Counted from the first letter of the stretch, positions 45,592 through 57,598 are shown. The stretch: 64,000 nucleotides of DNA from Cytidiella melzeri (GCA_022592445.1 JABYQR010000188.1:24335-88334); one strand, 5' to 3'. Notes: generated by a model from the sequence alone, not told the origin. Numbers and translations are program-made.

Positions 45592-46417
45592 CACGTTTAC
45601 ACCCTTACCAATTGTCGAATACACCACCATGCCCGGAAATTGACCTGACTGGGCCAATGCTACCATTCAGAATAGCACCCAGACGTTTCTCATGGTCTTC
45701 CGTCAACAATTTCCCCTGTCTTTGGCAACCGAGCAGATAAACTAAACTGTGAAGGGCCATGGCTACGGGCAGTACAGAATCGAGAATTTCTCCGTGCTAG
45801 GACTATCCCTACTCCACGTCTTCCACTCGAGTTAGCTGCCACCGAACGAATGGTTCAACAGCTCGTTGCCTCACAGGACCAACGAGTACTGCGGTCTCAC
45901 TTTGATCTCATCTTGTGGGAATGGTTGGCACAGCTGGAGCAACTTTGAAGGGATTGGGATCTTTGTCTTCGCACTACAGTCATATGACATGAAGCAATGT
46001 CTATCAATGCCCAGGCCAACACTCATGACTACCGAGTCCCACGCCCTCCTCTCGCTCGATCCAGGGCAGAAAATGAGCCGCAGGTTGAACGCCCTCGTCA
46101 ACGACGTCGCATGACTCCACCCACTCCCACACCACCTCTGAGACCACCAGCTCCTACTCCTGCCAACGCTCCATTGACCAGACTGAGGACAGTGCCTGCC
46201 CTTGTTGAAGACAATGACACCACACCGGAGTCTCCTCCTTCACCCTTGACCCCACTCAGTGACGACCATGCAATACTCGCAAACAACGAGTCTTAAAGGG
46301 GAGGTAATGTTACGAACGGTCTTCACACCCTATTATTTTTCTTTACTTCTTCAATTATCCTGACAACTAGTTATCCTTTTTACACTTGCCTTGATGATTC
46401 AACTTGTCCTTCCCCCA
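45592..46417 (+). other. 3' tail of a plus-strand retroelement with PPT and LTR start
   Basis: A plus-strand frame rich in Pro/Thr (PTPTPPLRPPAPTPANAPLT) ends LANNES at 46296. It is followed directly by AAAGGGGAGGTAA, which looks like a polypurine tract, and TGTTACGAACGG at 46308, which looks like an LTR start. The upstream part has scattered stops. This may be the 3' end of the element whose gag fragment lies at 43778-44103, with the truncated copy between them. Confidence 0.4.
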
Positions 46418-46669
46418 TCATTCCCTGATCCACACTTCATGTACAACCTTGCGGTGCTCCGTTAGGTTGTTGCTCCAGATCAAGATGGCATCTAGATAGA
46501 CAGCCACCTTGCCCTCGGCAACGAGGTCGGCGAAGATGTTGTCCATCAGAGCTTGGAAGGTAGCGGGTGAGTTCGTGAGACCGAAGAACATGACTTTAGG
46601 TTCGAAAAGTCCCTGGTTGGTAACGAATGCCGCTTTGTACTCATCTCCTTCTTTGATTCGGCTGATGGT
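46418..46669 (-). pseudogene. gypsy reverse transcriptase fragment
   Basis: The minus-strand frame reads ISRIKEGDEYKAAFVTNQGL, FEPKVMFFGLTNSPATFQAL and AVYLDAILIWSNNLTEHRKV, which is the RT palm region. The catalytic YLDD motif is changed to YLDA, so even this fragment could not be active. It stops at 46418 and has no upstream continuation. Confidence 0.85.
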
Positions 46670-47236
46670 TCAGCCACAATATATGACAAATGAGTGGCAG
46701 CTATGTACCATATCTCCCTAATTTGAGTAGTATATAGCGTCGGCTATTGACAATACATGGTACCACATTTGCATGGCTGCTAACTTTGTTCCTGTTTATA
46801 CATTCAGCGAAAAATGAGGCCAAACCAACAATGCTCTTGTATTTAAAGGAGTAGTAGATACACAGGAGCTACACAATTGGTTGTCATTGTTGTGGGTGCA
46901 ACCCACATGGAAGCAATGGGGAATGACCTCATGTGGGCGGACCTACCCCCATGTATAGCAGTGTCATTTGGGTATGTGCTCAGATGTTATGCTACGCCTT
47001 TTACATACTAGCCCATATATATAGCAGAGGGTGTTTAGGATACATAACACGATATCTGCATGTGTACCAATTGCTCCCTATGATATATTCAGTGTGAAAT
47101 GCATTTGAACCAAGGTTCATTTTGCATTCATGGGAGCGCAATATACGCGGGAGCTGCACAATTGGTTGTCATTGTGTTGATAAGATCTATACCGTAGTTG
47201 AAAGAGGAGTTCGGAGTCTATCGGATGGTGATTAGT
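46670..47236. other. AT-rich spacer with a direct repeat
   Basis: No gene is seen. GGAGCTRCACAATTGGTTGT occurs at 46865 and 47150, each followed by CATTGT. It lies just after the 3' end of the CxC2-KDZ gene. Confidence 0.5.
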
Positions 47237-50200
47237 CTACCTTGTTTGAACATGATACAGCTGTATGTAAGAGTCAAATGTTTTGCATCTTTCGTAGAAC
47301 TTGTGCCACATCTCAGTTTGCTTGTATGCATAGCACTCATGCCCTGGTCTCTGTGCAGTTTCAGCTGCTTTGGCCCGATCCTTCCAAAGATTCTCTTGAT
47401 GCTTGAACCAATTCTTTGTCATGAGCATATCTGTAGCACATTGCTGTACCTCTTCACTCCAACGGTCTCGATGCTGTTTGGCACGCAGCCACATGATTCT
47501 ATGAACTTGACAAAGAAAAATCAGACAAAGTGTCAAAAGGTAGCTTTGTTACTTACATTCTTGCAGCCATTTACTGCTATTTTCCTTTCTTCCATCTTTG
47601 ATCAGCCAAAACCAAGGCATCATGTCTCTGCGTTCACCTGTTTGATTCTCCTCTGTGATGTCTTTGTTTACAGTGAGGTGTTTGTCCTTCAATTCCTCAT
47701 ACAGACTGAATTTGTCTGAGGCTAGTTGTACCAGTGCTGTCCGAGCTATGCGGTAAGACAGAACTGCCTTGTTGATCTGAACAAGGAAGTGTCATCTTGG
47801 CTTTTATCCGGGTGTTGCGAATTGATCCCATACCTTGTCCTGCACAAGCTTGATGTTTCCCCACAGACGTGTTCTACCCGTGGAAGAGGTTGCATGAGGC
47901 AACTGAGCCCGATAAATCGATGCCTTGTATGCCAGACCATCCCGGAGTCTTTCGAGAGCATCATTTGCCTGACCTTCTCGAAGAGACAATTCATACTTAG
48001 CCCATTTCTGCATCTGAAGGCCCTTGCAAGCATCAACACCAATCAACGAGGGCAGAAAAAGCCTATCTGCTACAGCAGATAAATCGCCGTCATCATCTAG
48101 CTCATCATCATCATCATCATCATCCTCTAGATCCTCCCAATCTGATGCAAAAACACCACGATGTCCAGTATCTTCGGTCGAACTGCGTTGAGCGGCCTCA
48201 TCTTCAGCATCAGAGGATGCAGAGCTTGATTCTGCGTCACTGAGAAGCTGATTGTCTGCATCTGGAATATCGCCTTCAAAAACATAACACATATTGTGGA
48301 CGGGAAGTTGCAGCATCTCCTGAATCTTTGTCCAGTGCTCTGTTGGTATGACCTGTTGAGCTTCAGCCATACACTTGGCAATGTTGGCTGAGAGCTTGAT
48401 GTCTTCTTTTCTCAGTTTGTCTACCTGAGATTGAATCAAGAAGCCTTTTTCCAGACGCCTCTTTTCCCAGGCATGTATGTGTCTGAAGTGATAATTATTA
48501 AGCAACAGTCAGTTGGATGTCAAATCATGTACATGTACATATGCTTACTGCTTTTGCTGTAGTCGGATGGCGTCATCAAGCCATGCAATGATAGTAGTTT
48601 GCTCAATCCTGTTTGTCTTCTCCATCAGTTGATTCTTCAAATCAGTTTGTGTTGGAGCTAGTCATGGTTAGGAAATCATAGATCAAGTGAAGCAACATAA
48701 GTACCTTTATCCATGGACACCTCAAATATCCTCAAGTGCTCGCCTCTCATGGTCAAAGCATCTCTTTCTTGCTGTTTCCAACTCTCTCGATCCATGTCTG
48801 GGGGTAGTGCTTTGCTTAGATCGTCAAATGCGCTCTCTGCCTGTTGAAGCCCTGTCAATGCGCCCTTCAGCCTTTTGAGCAGCGCTCCAACTGAAGAGTA
48901 GAATTGTAAGTAAGGGAATATCATTGTATCTGATGGAACGTACTGCATGAAACTAGCTTTCGCCAATTATGATCCCGGATCTGATGATCCAGTGCTTCTC
49001 TTCGATGTACAAAAGACATTGACCGCATAGATTGGACAATTCCCTTCAATGGTCCCCAATTGGTCTCCATGAGTTCTCCATCCAACTGGCCAGCACCACG
49101 GATATAGTTCAACGTATGTGTGACATAACACTGCTGAACGTGTGCCGAGAGGTCGAACTTGCCTACTGCGTATTCTATTCCATTTGTGGGAATCGAATCC
49201 AGCAGAGAAAGACCCTTGTTGGCTGCCAGCCTATCTTGAAAGCGTTTTCGCCACTGGCAGCAAACATCATAAATGATGAGAAGCGACTGGAGCTCCTGAC
49301 TGTTGAAACTGCTCCCTTTGCAGATGCTGTAGTCCATATACATCTGCCTGCAAAAATACCTGGTCAGAGCTCATGCAAGGAAGACAAAGTCAAAAAATGT
49401 GTGCTTCGGAGAAAGCAGTGCTTGTATACATATGCTATAGCATGTTGCAGATACTGTATGTTTTTAGCGAAAGCGCAAGACATATAAAAATACATAGGTG
49501 CATACATGCATTGCTTGAACACAAAACACGAGAAAAATAAATTTCAAGGCTGACATGCAAAAACAACATGTATGCATGCCTTGAGCCTCACGAGTGTAGT
49601 GAGCTCATGCAAAGCTGGACACATATATACCATACATAATGGAACTTCACATGTAGATGGCAGTTTGTATGCAAAGCTTGCCATATGAATGAAGTTGCAC
49701 TGATGCATAACCTCTCTGCATTACCAATGTTATGCGCTTTATCTATGACTAGCGTTAGCAAGGCCGGCAAGCGGCAAGTACAATTCCTGAAGATTGAATG
49801 ATGGTATTACTTTTTGAGCCAGATTTGTAAGTAAACTTGGTGCTGGTAGCAGCCTGAGCATATAATTTTGTTAGGAATGGCTTCTTCAATGAGTAATGTA
49901 TAGCAAGTGGGTAGTTTGTCTTCACTGGAGCACACAATCATTCATGAAAGAAGAGGGACTGTGCTGTATTGTTTGAAGTGCAACAATGGGTGTGGGCACA
50001 GAATTAAAACAAGTTTGTGGAGTAGAGCATGGAGATAAAAATTGTTTGACACGCATCTTCTTCTTAATGGTGTTGAATTATATTAAATAATCTAAATCAA
50101 ACTTGGTAAACTGCAGGAACAGGGTTACAAGTGATTATGTTATTGATAGCAAATTGAATAATAAATCATATAGCGTGAAATAGTCAATTGCACCGGTGAC

Positions 50201-50545
50201 TTTGTTACTAAAAAGAACCTCAGTAAACAACTCTGCTCCTGGTAAGGATCTTGCCAAGCCATCTGGTCATGAATATTGACTGTATTATGGGCATTTGCTA
50301 TTGGTGACACCTTTGATAGGCAGCTTGATCTGGGATAAAGTGACTGTACTACAATTGATAAGTTTGGTTGCAGGAAAAGGAGCCATACATTGATGAAGGT
50401 AGTCACCAGTGGTAGCAAAAGGCTTCATCTATCTTGTCATTAATCTTGTGCAGTGTTCACTGCTGCTTCTAGAAAATAACTCTTTTCAAGAATGAAGGGC
50501 TTGAGGGTGTCTTATTGGATCAATTGCTAGAACATGTTACATGTG

Positions 50546-51801
50546 TCCTGTTGATGTCTGCGCTGCCTCACCCCCATCAGAGCTGCCACAGGCTGTGTTC
50601 TGATAGTAACTCCTGCTTATAGAGCAACGAGTGGTTGTGAAACTGTGCGGAAGAGTCAAAGGCAGTGCTCTATGCTGATGCAACCACGTCCTGTTGATGT
50701 CTGAACTGCCTCAGCCCCATTTGGACTGCCACAGGCTATTTTCTGATTGTAACCCCTCCTTAGAGAGCAACTAGTGGTTGTGAAACTGTGTGGAAGAATC
50801 CAAGGCAGTGCTCTATGCTGATGCAACCAGTCTTGTTGATGTCTGAACTGCCTCAGCCCCATTAGTGTCACAGATTTTCAATGTTTCTACAAGACTTGCC
50901 TTACCAGGCAACGGTATTATTGGGAATATTTAAGCGCTTGTCAAGCGCTTATCCAGCACTTATCCGGTGTCTATTTAGGCGCTTATCCAGCGCTTATCTG
51001 GCGCTTATCAGGTGCCTATTCCGGCGCTTATTCTCAGTGCCTATCAATTGATGCGCTGATGTGCTCCTTTCCTTATATGTGTATCACATGATAGAACTCT
51101 CTGAAACCTTGTGGAACTTGCTGGAACTATGATGTCATAGTATAGAACATTCCATTAGATGATGTCATAGTTCATAGAACCTTCTGGAAAAGTCTAGCCT
51201 TGTCTCAGAACAAGCTAGAACAAGTCTAGCCTTGGAGCTGGGTCATGGGATCAGGTCATGGGGACAATTGCTATTGGTTGATTATTGAAGTGGCACCACT
51301 AGGGCATAGGGCATGCTTAGTAAGGTAGATTACTTCGCTTACTCATGTAGGTATTAGGGGTCTTAGGGTAGTACCTGGGGTCCTCCCCTTCATGTATATA
51401 TAGAGGCACTCCTGAGGGCATATCCCCTCAGTCTTATCCACTCTGTTGAACCAGGACTACTCAGTACCCACCAGTACTTCGCTCACCACCACTCTAACTC
51501 TCTATCACACACTATCTCCCCAAGTTTATCAACTTATCTGGTGAGTAGTAACCTTACTGTTACAATTAGGACTGCCACAGGCTATGTTCTGATTGTAACT
51601 GTGGTTGTGAAACTGTGTGGAAGCATCAAAGGCAGTGCTCTATGCTGATGCAACCATGTCCTGCTGATGTCTGAACTGCCTTACCCCCATTGAAACTGCC
51701 ACAGGCTATGTTCTGATTGTAACCCCTCCTTAGAGAGCAAATAACAGTTGCCAAACTTTGTGGAACAATCAGATGCTGTACTTACTCCTGATGCAGCCAC
51801 A
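50546..51801 (+). repeat. ~142-bp tandem repeat array, four copies
   Basis: Units start at 50546, 50689, 50831 and about 51659 with TCYTGYTGATGTCTG and share CTGCCACAGGCTRTGTTCTG and GGCAGTGCTCTATGCTGATG. The third unit is split by the solo LTR at 50866-51564; removing it restores the unit. Confidence 0.85.
50866..51564 (+). mobile_element. solo LTR with 5-bp target-site duplication
   Basis: The 699-bp segment begins TGTCACAG and ends CTGTTACA, and ATTAG flanks it on both sides (50861-50865 and 51565-51569). It carries TATATATAG at about 51392 and repeats of GCGCTTATCC-like words at 50930-51045. No internal retroelement sequence is present, so it fits LTR-LTR recombination. Confidence 0.88.
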
Positions 51802-54086
51802 AATTTACGTTGTCCAACAATGTGGGGGTTGAGAATTTGTAGCTGGCTTCCAAAGTACTGGTAATTATTGCTCAGAGCCAATACTCTTTGTCTTCTAATT
51901 CTATTCCTTGTTCAGAGAGCAAGCAATGTGTCATATGTGCTGCACATTTATATGACCGGAGTGCTGCACATTTATATGACCGGAATGTGACATCATTTGC
52001 CGGCAGGAGTGGAGTTTAAATCTGAGTCTGGATGACTTTTTTCAGTAGACTGGCCATAACTTGCTCAATTCCACTTCAATTGACAGGATATTTGTACCAG
52101 GATGTTGCTACAAGATAGGTCTATCCAATGGTGTATTATATGCACAGATTTGCTCCCATATGCAGTCTGTTAAAATCAAAAACTGCAGTTTGATTGCAAA
52201 AGTGATCTGATACAAAGTAATTAAGGGCTGATAACAAGGCCAGTGTGATGCCATCAGCTGTATTCATTGGTTTGTTATTGAGGCTGTTACTGTCTGTATT
52301 CTGCTATCAAATTCCCACACTTTGGGGGACAAAAAGGTCACATCTGAAAAGGCATCAATGTGCTGGAGCACACTGGAACAATTCTTCTTCATTCTTCAGG
52401 AATTGTAACAAATGGCACAGATAAATCACAGAACTCTTGGTACCCTCCCTTGTAGTTCTGACATTGCACAAAGCAGATAACTCACCGCTCTCCTCCCTTG
52501 ACAAAGTCAACAATCGAGCCTGGCACAATACAGGCGTGTCTTGCACAGCATGCTGCTCCAATACCAGTACAATCTTTATGCTGATTTTTTCCTTTGTCCT
52601 GGGTGTTGTTAACGCTTCGATGCTGATGGCATGTTGATTTCTTAGAGAGAAAAATGAGTAATTGCATGCAACAAATCAGCTTTAACATTGAACACTTGCC
52701 TGAGGGTACTCTGTGGCTGTATTCAAATGCTTCTCGTATGCACTCCGCTCTGTCATATATCCTTCTCCATTGGAGAGCGGAACATCAAGACTGGAAGACT
52801 TTGAAGCTGCTTTAAGGTGGTCGGCTGAAAAGAATCCATCTGCAGCAATTGACCTCCGATACAGCCACCTGCAGCATAGTGAGGTCCTGAGTTTAAAGAG
52901 ATGGTCATTTGGAAATCGTACGAGCGGGAGTCTGTCTTCCACCCAGCTGGCATATTGATACCAGGCTGGGGACAAGCTGCACAAAACAGAGCTAGCTCCC
53001 CCTCCTTAAGACTACTGTTGCTGTAGCTCACTCCAAACCATTTCCGTATTTGAAGATACCGCCAGCATCGCGATACTCTTAAAAACTCTCGGTATCGATC
53101 CTAAGAATACAGCAGTGAGTAAAGCTCAGTCAGAGCACACCAAGTCCTACCGGCACATCAGATGTAAAAGCGTTGTCTGTTCTACGCTGCAGCTTCGACC
53201 AAAATGCATTTCCGCTAGTCTTACATGCAGTTGATTCAAGCATATAGTCGGAGAACCTTGAATGAGAAGACAGTCTTGATTTTCTCATACGACGCTGGGA
53301 AAAGCTTTGCTTCGAGAAGCTGCTGCACTTAGGACGCGGCATTCCTGCAAGTGCAAAAGTGAAACGTGTGCTCTGCAATCCCAGAAGAGTCGACCACAAG
53401 AATCTGAGCATGTGTCTCTTCTGCGACAAATCCTCTATCTCCCTGTTCATCAACTTCCATGAGATTGCTTTCTTCTTCGTCTGCCCAAGCTCCAACTTCC
53501 TCACTGACAGCTTCTATGCAGTGCTCTCCATGATGCCCTAAGTACCGTATATGACCCATTTCAGCAAGCGTAACCTTCCGAAATGTCTTATCTGAGTATT
53601 GTTGCAGTAGGTGGGTGTGAAGACGCTGGTGTGTCCGGAGTAAACACTGCCAACAGGAAAGGTGAAAGTCTTCGCAGTCCAAGCAACGATATTGCCCATT
53701 CAGGCCACAACTACAGACCATGGAGTTTGCGGGCCTTCTAGTTTGTACAATATCTCTAGGAATGTTTCTTTCCAAGGGAGCCAGTCATGAATGAACTCAT
53801 GTTGAGTCTGGGAGACAAGTCTTGTGAACGACAATTTCAATTGTACTCTTTCGGGTGCCCATACCTTTGCCTTCTTGCCTGATGCATTGCCTTCAAGCTG
53901 TTCATCCATTATACAATCATCTTGTAAAGCTGCGTGTTTGATATTCTCGGGAGATCTTGTTGTTTTCTTCTGGCTTGTTTTACGCTTTGATCTGGCTGAG
54001 GAAGCAATAGGTAGTGCACGAATTTTTCTTCTTGCACCTCTTGAAACCTCTGTGATGACGTAGTCCTTGACCTGTCTGAGAGGCAT

Positions 54087-54884
54087 GTCTAGGAATGCAA
54101 AATAAAGAAATCAGAGCAAAAGTGAGGTTGAGGAGTATGTAAGGTCAGGAAGGAAGTGGCTGCGCTCAAAGCCAAGTTAGGATCATGTCCAAAACAAGAC
54201 GGCACGCAATGCCATATATATACACATAAAGCCCACATTACAGCAAGATTGTATAGCAATCCTGCAAATATAGAAAACTCAAAACCTCGTGGGAGCTTTA
54301 CATACATGATACCCATAAACGCACATCAGCAAACCGTTCCCATGAATGGTCATGAGAAATGCATGCTAGCAAGCAGCACCTGTTTATATATATATATGTG
54401 CGTGAGTAGCAAACTTTGCTCATGAATGGTCGCGAGAAATGCATGCTAGCAAACAGCACCCGATTATATATATGTGTATGTGAGTCACATGCTAGCAATT
54501 GAAGAGCTTGGCTATATATACTAGAGCCTTACATGCTAGCAGAAACGCTTGAATGGAGGTGTAAATTACATTAACGCAAGCCCATATATATGTAGCAAAT
54601 ATACATCTCAGCAACCCTATATAGCGGTAACATTATGTACGGCATGAGCCATAGGTCAATGTGTCAATGGGTCATATGTAGACATCTTCCATACCACAAT
54701 AGCAAATGCAAATGGTATGCACACAGCCAATAATCGATACATACAGTGAACTTCACTTTCAAATATGTTAATATTACTTTAGAGACAACAATGTGTCACA
54801 CTTATAGGGCACAACCATTCAAGAGCGAGCAAACAGAATATATTGCAATGACAATTTTACGCAAGTGCACACACAGAAACAACA
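54087..54884. other. spacer with ~78-bp tandem repeats and TA runs
   Basis: No gene is seen. GAGAAATGCATGCTAGCAA occurs in two neighbouring ~78-bp units (about 54352 and 54431), each followed by a (TA)n run. CATGCTAGCA words continue to 54545. Confidence 0.65.
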
Positions 54885-56405
54885 TCAAAGAATGCCTTTC
54901 ATCCACACTTCCTTATGGCCCCTCTGCACGGGACCAAGGTTCATGTCATTGATGACAGTCACGGTGGCCTGACACTGAGCGCCGCTGGGCAATTTGCCTT
55001 TGCACCCAAATAAGATGCTGCCATCCTGGTTCACCTTCCTACGACTCCAGCACCAGAGCGACATGCAGGAAGAGCACTGATAAGACAAGGTATGACCCCA
55101 GGGCCGAACCATATTCTCTGTCCAAGCATAGCGAATGGGATCCTTACCCGGCATGAACCATACAATATTGTTGTGCAAGCCGACGCTGAAGCATTGGTCC
55201 AGCAACTGCTCAAGGTCAGCTTCAGAGTTCCGTCCCTGCCTGACAGCGGCATGGGCATAACCCTGGACAAAAGGAAAGATCTCGTATGCCAACAGCATCT
55301 GAGAAGTGAACGTGAAGCAGTTCTTGATGTTGAACCTGCATGGGGAGTCAATAGACTGAAACGAGTTTAGATGTATGGTGCTTACGTTGAGACTGCCGTT
55401 TTCAAATCATGTGAAGACTCCTCGTGATGCAAAATTGCACCACACGCCAGCAGAAACATGGTAATCTCTTTCTTCTTGAGCGGGTCCAAGAGGTGCTTGA
55501 GAATGTGGGAAAAGAACTACTAAACGTTAGCGAATGACACTACTTTGCAATGTCTCACATACATCATTGACCGTGACAGCACCATTCGGCTTGAAGAACA
55601 GATCTCCACGAGTTTCATCAGAGTGAGTGCAAATGAAGACCATAATAATGTTGTAGCTAGGTGAAGGAGTTAGAACAACATCTATGTGACAGGTAAGCTG
55701 CTGTTGCTTACTCAGCTCCTCGTTGACCAAGCTCCGCCATGTCTGCTACCTCGTTGTCAATGGTGCGGTCCCCTGTAACATCCATGATATGCTCGAGATA
55801 TATCACTCGGCTCTCATCCCGAAACGAGGAGTACCACGGGCGGACCATCTCGGACAGAAGGTGTCCAGGCCCACCTCTTGGCAACAGACCCACCAGGTAG
55901 ATGTTGATAATGCACAAACGTGGGAGACGGCAGTGGATTCTAGGGGGAATGAAGGACTGCGGGGTGATGGCCAGGCCATTTGGGAACATGGCGCAACCAT
56001 CCTCGTTGTAAAGCCCCTGTAACCATGTCAGATAAAAGTTAAGAGTGCTATTGAGGTGTGTTTACGCACCCTGTAGGTCATTGGGACCGTGTTCCTACGC
56101 AGTTCACAAGGGGGGCAGGTAAAACTGCATCGGCCCATCACCTCCGAAGGGACAGAGTCCAGCTGAGGTGCGCAGCGAACACAAACGCCACGGCCGCACT
56201 TGCACTGCACGAGCTGTCCACCATTCATACAGACACAACACCACTGTGAGTTGCACATAGGTTAGTTGGTTCTCCTTGACATGGTGCCGCACTCACCGAG
56301 TCTTCGTTCCCATTCTCATTGTTGGAGTGCCACCGCGCCACCTAACGCCTTACGAGGTGCTTTACCGCCAGTAGTCTTCTTTGGGGTCTGTCGTGTTCTT
56401 GCCAT
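54885..56405 (-). CDS. histone H3 tail-like plus PHD-like zinc finger protein
   Basis: The ATG at 56403-56405 opens a 29-codon frame whose first residues after Met, ARTRQTPKKTTGGKAPRKAL, match 15 of 20 positions of the canonical H3 tail. Exons 2-6 (56243-56070, 56016-55712, 55656-55563, 55516-55386, 55335-54885) join in phase to 384 residues. They start WCCVCMNGGQLVQCKCGRGV with CVRC and FTCPPC (PHD-like zinc site), then an unknown domain (GLYNEDGCAMFPNGLAITPQ, YLVGLLPRGGPGHLLSEMV, VFICTHSDETRGDLFF, FFSHILKHLLDPLKKKEITM) and a C-terminal Cys-containing part ending VWMKGIL. With the strong donor at 56296 exon 1 is 109 bp and out of phase by one base; a weaker donor (GCG/GTGGCA) would keep phase. 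So either an unusual splice or a one-base change lies between tail and finger. Function unknown; a chromatin role is inference. Confidence 0.65.
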
Positions 56406-57360
56406 ATTACCAAGAATGGGAGAAACGAAGTCGAAGTCAAAGCTGTGAGGAAAGATGGCCAAATAGGAAGACAAGAGCAAACACTGAATAAAGGACCAGA
56501 AGCAAAGAAGATTTGATCGACGACGACAGGGTGGCAGAGTAGTGAGGAACGGAGAGAGAGAGAACAGAGCGACACGGAGAGGACGACGTGAGCAAAACGA
56601 GGGAAATGAACAATCGAACCCAATTGCTTCCGATCGAGCGCACGTGCCACTGACACAAACACGCCCAAACACCGGACTTCAACTCTCGTCTTGCATAGTT
56701 CAACGACTTCAACCTCTGCTCTACACTGCTTCGTACCACACGCGCTCGGATTTCCCTTCCCTGTCCAATCAGGTCGTACATTCTCTTATCTCCGTGTCTC
56801 TAGCCTACTAAAACGTTCACAGCGCTGCGCACTGGCATTCACAGCCCATGAGGGCGATGAACAAACAACGCCCGTTCTCCTACCAATTAATGCTCAGCCT
56901 CGTCCCCATTTTTGCTGCTTGAAGCTGCCTCAGTAGGTGAGAAAGATGGGGAGTCTTTCATTGGAGGAAGGGAGGGCAGTGCAAGTGCCCCGGGGAGTTT
57001 GTGACGTGTCAGGTTGGCGGCGAGGGTGCAAGGTGAGCTGTTGGAATATCTGGGGGGGACAATGTCTTAGAGTTACCTGTTGACAACAGCGAGGACGAGC
57101 ATCCGGGCTTTCACACCGGCTTCGACCACCAACGGCAAACCAGCCCCATCCTCCCATAGCCACGACAAACGCGGTGAACCTTTGGCACCAGCTCGACACC
57201 AACGACGAACACCTCCCAGCCATGACCAGTGCCAGTCCATTCCCATTGTCCAACTGCAGTGGGCGTTGGGAATGAATTGGAACAGCTCGGTGGTGCGGGT
57301 GAGTATTTAACTCACTATCATCTGCTTGTGTTAGCTTGGCTGGCTCAGGGGCATTCATGC

Positions 57361-57598
57361 CAGCTTATCGGTTGTAGGGTTGTGTGATGTCTTATGTCGT
57401 ACGCCCTCTGCCCTGGCTTCAGTCCGTACGCCTTGACCTCAGTCGAGCAGCGTGGATTTGTTGGAATGTCGGTTATCGCCAGCTCATCGGTTGCAGGGTC
57501 GTGCAATGTCTTATGTCGTATGCCCTCTGCCCTGGCTTCAGTCTGTATGCCTCAACCTCAATTGATCAGGCCTGCCGGCGTGTATTGGAGGTTAGTCG
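57361..57598 (+). repeat. ~119-bp tandem duplication
   Basis: CAGCTTATCGGTTG (57361) and CAGCTCATCGGTTG (57480) start two copies that share ATGTCTTATGTCGTAYGCCC and CTCTGCCCTGGCTTCAGTC. The copies differ mostly at CG versus TG or CA. Confidence 0.8.

Larger units (their letters stand above)
49348..52485 (-). other. 3,138-bp intron inside the KDZ gene
   Basis: Donor CG/GTGAGT and acceptor TTTTTGCAG/GCAG join the codons for ER and QMYMDY in phase, as in other KDZ proteins, yet 3.1 kb lies between them instead of ~50 bp. The region is AT-rich, has no long frame, and holds the ~142-bp tandem array and the solo LTR listed separately. Confidence 0.65.
47237..54086 (-). pseudogene. CxC2-type KDZ transposase with a 3.1-kb intron, decayed N-terminus
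   Basis: The minus-strand chain starts MPLRQVKDYVITEV at 54086. The CxC2 cysteine cluster follows (CGLNGQYRCLDCEDFHLSCW, HTHLLQQYSDKTFRKVTLAE, VVDSSGIAEHTFHFCTC). Next come ASYEKIKTVFSFKVL, DRYREFLRVSRCWRYLQIRK, ELALFCAACPQPGINM, FFSADHLKAASK and DCTGIGAACCARHACIVPGS, then a donor at 52485 and acceptor at 49348 that keep phase (GER/QMYMDYSICKG). Catalytic and C-terminal parts follow (IIYDVCCQWRKRFQDRL, IRGAGQLDGELMETNWGPLK, REALDHQIRDHNW, an acidic run, a coiled coil to 47237). The N-terminal part has frame changes near 53720 and 53245 and a TAA at 53329-53331, so this copy is probably inactive. Confidence 0.82.

Noticed and set aside
49180..49205. tRNA-like T-loop (GGAATCGAATCC)
   Set aside because: It is coding sequence of the KDZ gene and no cloverleaf partners are present.
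56316..56405. A true histone H3 gene
   Set aside because: Only the tail is present; the histone fold (about 100 residues) is absent and a zinc finger follows.
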